From contig CM114273.1 in the NCBI GenBank assembly GCA_050084515.1, positions 2,046,001 to 2,110,000 on the forward strand: a stretch of DNA of 64,000 bases, read 5' to 3'. Positions within the stretch are counted from its first letter, which is position 1. Every line of letters begins with the position of its first letter. The position numbers and the translations under genes were made by a program. Under the pieces are notes generated by a model. The model was not told the DNA's origin. It did no database searches and worked only from the letters and a program-made list of their open reading frames with translations. This document shows positions 54,778 through 64,000 of this stretch, piece by piece. This DNA is from Blasia pusilla. Taxonomy: Eukaryota > Marchantiophyta > Marchantiopsida > Blasiales.

Positions 54778-57700
54778 TCAACTTAAGCCCCAGCCGCGCT
54801 CTGCAAGGGCTTCACGCACGCGCTTGGCAGAGTCTGCAACATCATTAAGTGGAGGATAACTCCAACTCTCCCTCATCTACAAGACCCACAGCATGCAACA
54901 AGTTGCAAATCCATTAGTATTAAAGTCTACCTAGCAGGGTAGACACTCAAAGAGAGTCCTGGATTGTCTGAAAGCATCCCTTGTCATATTGACAGCACTA
55001 GTGGTGAAGGACAATTCATCATGTCATTTAGAACAAAAACATTTAGGCTGTGGGCAGTCCACTCGTTGGTCTGGCAGATTAGATGTAATATGGCACCATT
55101 TTAAATGCCATAACAACCCTTGCAAGTCACTTTGGCCACACCAGGAAAATCAGAGTCAGATACTCAGTCTATTAGTGACAGTTTGAATTGTAAGTCCCAT
55201 TTCGCCAGTGACAGCAAAGCTGTTGACAAAGCTTCAATTTAAAAGGTTGTGACAACAATGTAAAGAGTTACAATATGCATGAAATATCTGTAAGCCAGAG
55301 GAGTAACTGCTGAAGGTTTGTCAGACAAACACATCCAATACTTTAGGAAGAGGTTCTCTATGAAAAAAAAGTGCAAGTCCCATCAACGAAAGGTTTACTA
55401 TGGAATGTGGAGAAGCAGGGTAAATGTAGAAGAAAAGTAGTCCTTGAGTGTATTCAATCTGTGTTGTACGAGGGGACCTCCCAACTCTTGGAAATTTGAC
55501 ATTTGCCAAGAGTTGCACAGTGCTGGTGGAAACTATTCAATCCTAAAGGTAGATATGTGTATTATCCCAATCAGATGTACAAATTACCAAGGCACACATA
55601 CAGGTGTGATGAAATCTGATGGTCTGCCTCTGGTCTCCCTTCTGAAAGAGTACAATGATTCTACAGCGAATCATGACTTCACCTAGCCTGCCTCTGAAGT
55701 CAGCTGCTGTCTATCTCTTCTGAACTTCTCACTACTTGGGTGTTGAATGCAGAAACTAACAGCTGATTTCAGTTTATCATGCACCACCTCATGGAAAAAT
55801 TAACGGACACTGAAAATGCTCTGCAAATATCACTCAGTGAATATTCTTACTCCTGTACAAATAGTGACTTGTTGCCAAGGTTTCAAAATGAACAAAGGTA
55901 TTTTGGGGATTGGGGCTAGAATACATACATCCTCAGAACCTGTAAGTGACCTGATCACTCCTTTGTGCCGTAGACTTTTCTGGAAATCTGCAAACTTCCA
56001 CTTACATCTGTCCCCACCTACCACATAGACGGGTTTTCTGCACCCCAGGCATGTTCAGATCAGATAATGGATCTAAAATGTTGGGGAAAACCACCGCAAA
56101 ATGTAAAAGAGCAACAGGTCCTTCACTGATACTCTAGATGTAGGTAGGAAATGCCTATTAACTAAACTATAAAGGGAGAATATATAATTCAAATTCTATG
56201 TTGGCTAAAGCTTTGGATTAACTTACCCTGTGCTGCAAGCTTCACTTAACATACTTATAGAGTCCGCAGTAACCACAAAAGTATCTCCCCAAGCAAGATG
56301 ACCCAGATGTGGATTAGGACCTGCGCTTGCAAGCCATTAGGGATGATATAAGTGCCTAGTGACAAGATGCATCGATGAAACTTGCAGAACAGTGAACAGC
56401 AAATAAAATTCCTTAAGCCATACAGTAGGTTGGTAAACATACCTCGACCATCCCATATATAAACCTTCGGCTCTTCACTTAGTTCGTTCCAAATCAGGTC
56501 ACATATCTAAAATCAAAGCAGAAGATCTCATTGTCAAGAGACATGAATGAAGTGATTTAGTAATTGGGCCCCAATAGGGCCAGGGACCCCAATGGGGAAG
56601 GATAACCAAATGTCTCATATCCTGCAAACTAGGGAGTGCAACCAAGCTATATACCTGAGGTGGAGTTCTGCGTGAAAAAGTGATGCGCACACTTCCACAA
56701 GTTGGGAGCACTTTTTTCAGGGTGCGTATGAGTTCACAAACAAGGTCCTCTCCATAACGACAATTGCCTGCAATGAACACAAAGCGGGTTTCATAAAGAG
56801 TTGTACTCAGAACCCCACCAAATCAAAGGGAGATGATCTGGTACATGAATGAAAGTTCAAAACAAAAACTGAAAAAATCTCAAATGACCTAGTGCAGTCT
56901 GATTCCTCAATCAGGTAAAAACTCACGTGTAGGACCTCCTATGTTGACAACAACAAGAGGCTTGGGGAGGGGAGCCAGCACGTCGTGCCAGCTGCCAGCT
57001 GCTGCACGTAGGGTTGTGGCATCCGCATGATGCAAAGCTCCAATAGTTAGCACCTAATTTCATAGACACAGGACACGCTTACTCTATCTGGGAGCATACT
57101 GGGAGCATACTTAGGAGCTGTTACAACCCCAAAGGTATTTAAGCATCTGGTGACAGGACCAAAAATCTTATGAACATGAAGAACTAGCAGAGTGTGAGTA
57201 AGAGTGATAGTGACTAAAAAAATTTCTAACAGAATTAGGCAGCTCACTTGTACACATTCATGGCACTATTCCTTGAATGGAAGTTCATGAAATCAAGACT
57301 CAAAAAATCTTGTTTGAGAAAAGAAATGCACCACATGCTTATCAGGTGGCTGATGTGGTGTAAGCCAAGGGATGATGACACGTGGAACCTCTTGGTGGGC
57401 TGCAGGGCTTAATGGATGGTAGTCATGGATAGGCGTGATCACCATATCAAATTGGTCCAGGTTGCATCTGGGATGTTGTATCTGACCATGACAAAAGGTC
57501 CACATGAGGCGTTCATGCTCCACTTATTAGTGGATCCCTATGCAATTTCACAAACGCTCAAAGCTACTTAAACTTAGAGATACATACAAAGCATAATGCA
57601 TCTCTAAAGGAGGCTTCAAAGTCCTGTAATAGAAACCTGGAGATCTGCATTTCTTTTGGTCAAGTCAGTCAACGAAAGGTTCCAGTCTCTGCACTCAGTT

Positions 57701-59467
57701 GATTCCCAACGCATTTCATAGTACAAATTGGTAACAGGGGTCTTCAGCTCAGGAGAGACAAACTAGATCAAAGCAAGATGGCCACAATGTTTACACTGAC
57801 TGACTCGAGTGTGGCCCACGACATGGAATCCATACAGGTACTTGCAACACTTGTGGACTAAAGTCAAATGTTCTCTTGAGTGAGCATATTGCCACCTGTA
57901 TCACAAATGTGGCATCTGGGGCCAGTTTCTTCAATGCAGCTGATACAGGTACAGTATCACGGCCCGCTGCCACCACTAGCAAAGGCCCCTCTCTGAAACG
58001 ATCACAGGAACACATCAATTACATTTCCTTCTTAAGGGTTTGTCGCAACCTTCCCACCTGTGTTCCTATGGAAAAATGTATTTGAAAAGAACTAGTAGAA
58101 TGTTAATTTGCAACAAAAATCTTGGTTTCCAAAGTTCTCCTAACAAAGGGCAAACCTATAATTGCTTCCAAAACCAGCAATCCCCGTCACCTCATTGATT
58201 GCTATATTCATAAAGCCCTTGTTGTAGCCCTTTGCGTACAGTTCTTGTGGTCATGACAGAGTCTTAGTTACATTCTATCGAGGACTGAGAGGAAAATTCA
58301 AGGACGGATACGTACGTTTCAATGGTCAGCTTTGCAATGGCTGCAATATTCCGAGCATCAGCTTCAGGCACAGCCTTCCCGTCTTGCGTTAATGAACGTA
58401 AGCCTGAGGCACCATTATAAGAGAGCGGACCCTCATAATCTCCATGAATAGAATTCACCTCTCCCTCATTTCCTTTCACTAGATATGAGAGCGACACTCG
58501 TCTCCAGTCAGACCAGATGTGTTTTAGAATTGAGTCGAGGCTCTGATGAATTGGAACTGGAAGCCAACGTAACCAAAAATTGTAGCCACCTTTAGGGCGA
58601 CTAACACGCTGTGGACAACATAAAACGGAAATGAGTAAAACTGACTCTACGAGAAACAATTCACCTACCACGCTTTGATCCTACTTCTAAAGAAAAATAA
58701 GACACCTGAATCCTTACGTCGGCTATGTGAAGAACCCCAGGAAGAGTAAAGCGTGAAGCAGAAGCAAGATGGTCTTGACAGCCATAAATTTGGCAGAGGT
58801 CGGAGTCACAATTGGGAATCCTCAGAAACATCTCCGAGGGCAATCCACTGTAAGCCTCATGCTCCATCCAGACTACCTTCGAGCTCAGAGACCGAAGTGG
58901 AGCTCTGTGTGGCCAAAATTATGCCTCTAAGTCAGAAATAATTTAAATTAGTAGATACCGCCACTAGGTTTAAGGAAAGAATCGACTGCCAGGAAGGCAA
59001 ACTTATGGATCTCTGTCGTATTACTTCCTTATCGCCACGGCAAACCATTTTCAGTGGAACGATCACCGAAGTCGGCGCGTCAAATGTGGTGTTTCTGAGA
59101 CCTTCGAGGCTGATCTAACTCGCCCGATGAGTCCAAGTGCAGCCAGTTCAATCAGTGTGGCATAATGAAAAAAATTCAGTCAAAAGGGGTAGTGTGGCGC
59201 ATTTGATTGTGGATCGAATATGGAACGTTCGGCCACGGTACAATTCACTACTACAGAAGGTCAAAAAGTGCATCCAGCACTTACATGAAGAATGTAATCG
59301 TTCCCAAAGCCCAACGCTCGAACAAGACCGATGCACTGATTTTCTGCGCCAGCACTACCGTTCCCGATGATGAGAACACGCCGCACCACGCTAGAAATAC
59401 CTCTGTCAAAAATGTCCGGCATATTCACTGCCCTGACTGGCGGTTCTGGCAGCTTTATAGCCCTCAT
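54778..59467 (-). CDS. ELM1: Mitochondrial fission protein ELM1
   Basis: ELM1 (DUF1022/fission ELM1 family) sits on the outer face of plant mitochondria and recruits the dynamin DRP3A for division. Minus-strand exons: 59467-59285, 58608-58316, 57992-57896, 57481-57332, 57053-56927, 56767-56655, 56506-56443, 56320-56227, 56037-55929 and 54876-54778. All phases agree and give 442 residues, close to the plant family length. Conserved stretches in order: MRAIKLPEPP with RRVLIIGNGSAGAENQCIGL, RVSRPKGGYNFWLRWLPV, GPLLVVAAGRDT, IQHPRCNLDQFDMVITP with HDYHPLS, KPLVVVNIGGPT, NCRYGEDLV with CGSVRITFSRRTP, PKVYIWDGR, GHLAWGDTFVVTADS, CKWKFADFQKSLRHKGVIR and ESWSYPPLND. The exon 2 to 3 junction has an alternative reading one codon away. 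The last intron is long (about 1.05 kb). The gene appears intact. Confidence 0.95.
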
Positions 59468-59940
59468 ATTGATTCGCTATCATTCCTCTCCCTGCCTCTC
59501 ACTGAAGAAACTCCCGTTACCCGATGTACCAGCCTCTCCTCCTCGTCCTTCACCACAGATTCAAAGACTACACCGCCACCACAACAAAGTCCAAAACACT
59601 CGCCAGTCATAAATAAATTCTCCCAAGCCTCTCTCCAACACAACCGAAACCGCACAAATCCCTTCTTCCCTATACCATATCCTCTTCCTCTCAAGAAATC
59701 ACCTCCTCACACGGCCGATCCCGCAGCACCGGCGCACGAAATCAGTCCCTCACTCCGTCCTGATCTCCTGCAAACATTTCTCTGAATTGTCGCAAGGCCC
59801 TGAACCACAATTGCAATTGAACCATCTGCCCTGTCCGACCCCGTCCCGTCGTGTCGTGCCCTTCCTCTCTTGCTTTGCTGCAGTCGAGACGGGGGTGCCA
59901 TAGCTGCAGCGCCTTCCTTCGAGCACTGTGAGTGAGCTTT
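59468..59940 (-). promoter_or_regulatory. Promoter and leader of ELM1
   Basis: A GC-rich, pyrimidine-biased block upstream of the ELM1 ATG, like that of ABCF1. A 192-codon plus-strand open frame (59207-59785) overlaps ELM1 exon 1 antisense and this leader. It has no known domain and is probably a chance frame. Confidence 0.5.
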
Positions 59941-59969
59941 TTGCTCCCCTACTGCGTTGGGTGTTCAAA

Positions 59970-60260
59970 CTTGACGACTGCGTGTGCACGTACTACGTCG
60001 TCCACTTACTGCGTTCGCTATTCGAAGTTGATGACTGCGTATGCCTGTACTACGTCCTCCACTTACTGCGTGTACATGTACTACGTCCTCCACTTACTGC
60101 GTGTACACGTACTACGCCCTCCACTTACTGCGTTTGCTATTTGAAGTTGATGACTGCCTGAGTGTACCAGGTTCTTTGCCGTCCTGTAAATGTACTACGT
60201 CCTCCACTTACTGCGTTTTCTGTTCAAAGTTGATGATTGGGTGAGTGTACCGCGTTCTTT
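59970..60260. repeat. Composite tandem repeat upstream of ELM1
   Basis: A TACTACGTCCTCCACTTACT core recurs at about 59991, 60048, 60079, 60110 and 60193, with 31-bp spacing in the middle and longer units carrying TTGAAGTTGATGACTG between. Open frames here in three registers just read through the repeat. Confidence 0.85.
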
Positions 60261-60488
60261 GCCGTCCCACCACGGAACCGGAACGTCGTACACTCATCCA
60301 GTTCTCAAGATGCTTATTGCGTAGTTGGCTATTCTAAGTTGACTATTAGGTTGTGTGTAAGACATATGATGCATTAGTATGGTAGTGTGTTATGAGCCTT
60401 TTGTGTTAGCTACCTTCTTTGTTGCCAGGTTGTATGTGATCCATTGCTCTACTTTTTTAGTTTGTTGATCAATTTTAATGACCACCAA

Positions 60489-60538
60489 TCTATACTACTA
60501 ACATAGGAGCGGTTTTCAACGGGTGACACAGGAAAATT
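60489..60538 (+). mobile_element. Helitron 5' end cut by an LTR
   Basis: TCTATACTACTAACATAGGAG follows an A and matches the 5' starts at 13550 and 43160. After about 50 bp it is interrupted by the LTR sequence at 60539. Confidence 0.5.
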
Positions 60539-61014
60539 TATCACATCTGAGTAGCCGATAGGCCGAGATCTATCGTGGATAGGGCGTAGGAGCCATTGGA
60601 CTATCTTGAGTGTAACTCTGTCCCACGGTGTCGGATGAGGTTGAGGATAGGTCCATTGTGTCAGGACCGTCGTTTCTGACAACTTTCCTGTTGAGGTCTT
60701 CACGTCCGGGTGACTTGTTGACCAGGTCATTCGCCCCTGGTAACCTGTGCGAGCAGGTTGCCAAGGGGATGGCTATTTTTAGGGGAAGAGCCTTTTGGCT
60801 TTTCCCAACCCTATATAAGAGAGGAAAATGACTTTCCTAAGCCATCTTTCTCATGTTGGCCCGTTGGAGCACCTCTCTTGTATGTGTGTGAGATAGGACT
60901 AGGGTGCTAGCGTCCGGATCCCTTGATACTGCAGGGTGGACGAGGCTCGATATGCCGATGTAGATTGAGGAGTGGAGTTTTAGGCGGGGTGTACCATTTT
61001 TACTACTCTTTATT
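60539..61014 (+). mobile_element. LTR, copy 3, 3' end missing
   Basis: Matches the solo LTRs at 6687 and 21128 from their first bases (TATCACAT for TGTCACAT) through the CCTATATAAGAG region to TACTACTCTTTATTT. The last ~140 bp of the LTR are replaced by other DNA. It stands in plus orientation directly before the gypsy element coding region, so it may be that element's 5' LTR with a deletion over the LTR end, primer-binding site and possibly gag. Confidence 0.75.
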
Positions 61015-61784
61015 TTTACATGAGAGAGATGTCATGGGGCTAGTGGAAATTCGTTGTTTGCAGATAGGCAAGCGAGTTGCCTCGGTCGGGAGTCCCTGGA
61101 GACGTAGGTTGGCGTTGTTGGTCATTTTGTGTTAAGAAGGCCGTGCGTAGAAGCACTGTCCATTTTTTTCAAATTTCTTTCGTGCGGGGAGACGGGGGAC
61201 AGCAGCCGAGTGTAGCGCGCGGTGTGGCATCGAGTGTACGCAAGCGGGTGTGTCGGGAAAGAGCAAGAAGGAAAGGTCACGGAGGCGGTCGGGTGCGGGT
61301 GGGCGGACAGATTTTTCAGAACGTAATATTTTTCGGGTGTGATTGGGATTTTTGAGGGTTGAGGTGGAGAGTGTTTCGACGGAGTGGTTGTGATGGGGAC
61401 ACACACGCCGATGCTGACGGGAGGTTTGACGTGTGTGAGAGGAGATGGTTGTGCTACGGAGGTTGTCATGCCACACGTATGGAGTGGATGTTGACGGTGC
61501 AGTAGGTTGGTGGGCGTGATTAGGTTATCCATTCGAGTCCCTTTTCCCGCACTTGTTGTGTGTGATTGAGAGTGCTGGGTATCGGGTAGTAGCTAGTGCT
61601 AGGTGGGTGCAGTGATGGTGACGAGTGTAGACTCTTTTCATGTGTAGCATGTGGTGGATATACCGCGGTTTCCGAGTAGGGGTCGCATGTATGACCCGAG
61701 AGTGTCGCTAGGTCAGGTGACGGGCAGATGAGTCAGCTACCCGTGAAGTTTGCGGGACGAGGTGGTTGATCACGAGACGAGTAT
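61015..61784 (+). other. GT-rich leader or gag region of the gypsy element
   Basis: GC- and GT-rich DNA with overlapping short frames on both strands but no gag motif or zinc knuckle. Probably degraded 5' internal sequence of the retrotransposon. Confidence 0.35.
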
Positions 61785-63098
61785 GTGACCATATTGGCAG
61801 CTTTCATAGGTAGTGTTAGCTGGCCAGGAGAGTTGTTGGATGGGAACGCACATGCGGAGGATGTGCCAGTAGCGGATAGTCCCACAGAGAGACAAGCCAT
61901 GGCGGGTGTCTCTTTCCATGTTGGCCAGACCTCTTCACCATTGTGGGGTACAACTCGAGAGCTATAGAGGAGTGCCAACGACCTTGTGACGCAGACGTGG
62001 AGTCATGCCTTTATCCCGAAGCAGCGAGAGTCAGGTGGCGATCGGGCTTCTGGAGTGAAGACGTTGACCCCACTGGATACCACACCCGTTGTGAGACAGT
62101 GTCCAGAGGAGGGTGTTAGAATGTTAGATCTTTTCGGAGGGATTAACACCGGATTGGCTGCAGTATTGCAGGCGGGCATACGGGTGCATCAGTACCTTTA
62201 TGTACTGATGAGACCGCACGGCGAGTATCATTACGTCACGTAGCGAGATTGGTCCAGAGGTATCCTGAGTTGTTGCCGGTATCTGCAATACGGGGATATC
62301 AACATACACTACCCGCCGACATCTCTTTGGTGGGGGCGCAGTATCTGGATAGAGTTGGCACCATTCATTTGGTGATTGTTGGATGGCCATGTCAGGGCCA
62401 TTCATCAACTGGCCAAGGATTTGGACTGCAGGATCCGAGGTCAAGGATGTTTTGGGAGATGCTGCGAGTAGTACGACATTTGCACGAGAGTCAGACATGT
62501 TCTCCAACGTCCATTTTGTAGAACATGTTGTTCTTACGAGACACTCATGCACGTGTGATGACGAGTGTGCATCAGGTCAGGTCGTGGTTGGGACCTGCTG
62601 TGTTGCTAGATGCAGCGAGAGTTGGATCACGTGCCCATCGTCCACGAATGTGGTGGACAAACCTGATACCACTAGAGGTACTGAGTCGAGCATACAATGG
62701 AGTCCAGAGAGCACCACATCTCACAATGGCTGTTATTTTGGGATGAGGGCGTCGATCTCAAGTGGTGACGCGGAATGATAGCCCACCGTTGGCGATGGCC
62801 AATAGGGTGGGGGAGTCGAGGGCAACCTTACCTACGTTGGTGAGCTTCCTAGCATCCCATGCCTTTTGTTAGGGAGGGCCAGGCATGATTTGGGATGAGG
62901 TGACCTGAGCATTAGATGAGCCTGGTCAGATCGTTGGTGCGCTAGCGCGCCATGGGGGTTTGGACGGGTACTACTAGATGCGGTGCAGGTATGACTGAGG
63001 CATCCCGGAGATAGGTGTTGGGGCAAGCGATTGACCTCAACCATCTCACATGGATAGTCAGCCTAGGTATGGCTGAGGAGAGACGGATGCGAGTGTCA
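61785..63098 (+). pseudogene. DNMT3-like C5 cytosine methyltransferase domain in a gypsy element
   Basis: The family transfers methyl groups from S-adenosylmethionine to cytosine C5 in DNA. One frame from 61785 leads, through a TAG at 61965, to motif I at about 62121 (MLDLFGGINTGLAAVLQAGI). A frameshift near 62203-62207 precedes DETARRVSLRHVARLVQRYP. Motif IV is LVIVGWPCQGHSSTGQGFG; the catalytic-type cysteine codon is 62390-62392. LQDPRSRMFWEMLRVVRHL follows. A TAG at 62519-62521 replaces the expected glutamate of the ENV motif (stop-N-M). Then come LLDAARVGSRAHRPRMWWTN and, in broken frame, SHAF, GMIWDEV and AMGVWTGTT with LGQAIDLNHLTWIVSLGMAE near 62948-63098, resembling the closing motifs. 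The Ala-His-Arg...Trp-Asn stretch is closest to DNMT3 type. It lies on the same strand as, and upstream of, reverse transcriptase. Dead copy. Confidence 0.75.
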
Positions 63099-63339
63099 TC
63101 CATGTCGTTACGTCCACGAGTTAGACCATTGCCTACAAGGTCTGTACAGGCATTGGCTGGGGATGGGACGATGAGAGATAGGCACCCATGGACTTCTTGG
63201 GACGTTGTTCGAGCAGAGAGTGCAAAGGCGGCCAGAGTAGCACATGTTCATTTTTTGGATGTGGAGCATGATGTAGGAGGTCAGAGTGGAGTGGTTGTTG
63301 CAGAGGTGGCTAGGGTTGCTACATAGCAACCAAAGCCGG

Positions 63340-64000
63340 AGGTTGCGTTCTCTTTGAGTGAGGTCACGATGGAGACTTGGGAGTTTGTGATAGGTCTCAA
63401 GTTGATAGGAGGAGAGCGACGGAAAGTTCATAGGTTTCTGAGAGGGCATGTCAACTGTTTTGCCTTTAGTATGAGAGACTTGCGTACGCTGAAGGGTCCC
63501 GAGATACGGATTGAGTTGGCTAGTGAAACGCCAATCTTTCGTTGACCTTGCAGGTATTTTGATATGGAGTGAGCCTTGATTCAGAGCAAGAGTCAAGACT
63601 TGTTGGAGGCAGGATTTGTGGAGTTATCCCATGGGGAGTATGCATCTGCCAGAGTCATGCCAGCGAAGAAGGATATGTATGGAAATTGGACGGATAGGTT
63701 AATGTGTGGAGATTACCGTCTTATCAACCAACAGACGAGGTCAGATCGGTATGCCATGCCTACTCCTGAGGAGATCTTTGATGCGGTAGGGCATGTAAAG
63801 ATCTTCAGTACTTTAGATCTCTGTGCTAGCTATCATCAGCTTCCTATCAGGTTGGAGGACAGGGAGAAGACAACATTCTAGGGGATAGATCGGTTCGGGA
63901 GAGATTGCTTGTATTAGTGGCGGTTCTTACCATTTGGGTTGAAGAACGCACCTGCAAAGTTTCAACGAGTGATGGATAGGATTTTGTACGATGTTACATA
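63340..64000 (+). pseudogene. Ty3/gypsy reverse transcriptase, partial
   Basis: Reads VNCFAFSMRDLRTLKGPEIR, then LIQSKSQDLLEAGFVELSHG, YASARVMPAKKD, MCGDYRLINQQTRSDRYAMP, PEEIFDAVGHVKIFSTLDLC with SYHQLPIR, and WRFLPFGLKNAPAKFQRVMD. These are the fingers and early palm of a Ty3/gypsy reverse transcriptase, including the TLDL aspartate. In-frame stops at about 63543, 63570, 63879 and 63915 disable it. The YVDD box, RNase H and integrase would lie beyond the window. No aspartic protease was recognised between it and the methyltransferase. Confidence 0.9.

Noticed and set aside
59207-59785. 192-codon plus-strand frame
   Set aside because: Antisense to ELM1 exon 1 and its leader, Ser/Thr/Pro-rich with no domain.
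59932-60244. Three overlapping repetitive open frames
   Set aside because: They simply translate the tandem DNA repeat in three registers.
61122-61532. 136- and 114-codon minus-strand frames
   Set aside because: Pro/Thr/His/Ser-rich translations of GT-rich retrotransposon DNA on the antisense strand, with no domain.

Overview
The window is nuclear DNA of a land plant or close relative. Three conserved plant genes with short spliceosomal introns (65 to about 860 nt) sit in AT-rich, transposon-filled DNA. The species cannot be named. A Ty3/gypsy element carrying a DNMT3-like cytosine methyltransferase domain hints at a seed-free lineage rather than a flowering plant, but that is inference.

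Layout. 0-3.6 kb: a shattered Helitron Rep/helicase gene with internal blocks inverted in place, then a gag-like scrap. 4.7-6.6 kb: diverged repeats. 6.7-7.3 kb: a solo LTR. 8-9.7 kb: Ty3/gypsy integrase remnant (minus). 10-12.2 kb: Ty1/copia remnant with its LTR and primer-binding site (minus). 12.4-17.8 kb: a probable Helitron enclosing En/Spm-like transposase pieces, with a 40-bp satellite at its left edge. 17.1-18.4 kb: DNA very rich in TGAC/GTCA. 19.1-20.9 kb: a second Helitron Rep remnant. 21.1-21.7 kb: a second solo LTR of the same family. 22.1-23.1 kb: small Helitron ends, a complex inverted repeat and a tRNA-like sequence. 24.2-31.4 kb (+): U2AF65. 38.6-41.8 kb (-): ABCF1, complete. 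42.4-54.7 kb: AT-rich DNA with a 142-bp mini-Helitron, a TIR element, a foldback and orphan GC-rich islands. 54.8-59.5 kb (-): ELM1, complete. 60-60.3 kb: tandem repeats. 60.5 kb to the end: an LTR piece followed by a decayed gypsy element (methyltransferase, then reverse transcriptase) running out of the window.

The three host genes act in unrelated processes: 3' splice-site recognition, translation-linked ABC-F ATPase function and mitochondrial fission. They show no operon-like link. The two most notable features are (1) two tandem, 89-nt, homologous exons in U2AF65 that the reading frame forces to be mutually exclusive, and (2) the DNA methyltransferase domain embedded upstream of reverse transcriptase in the retrotransposon at the right end.
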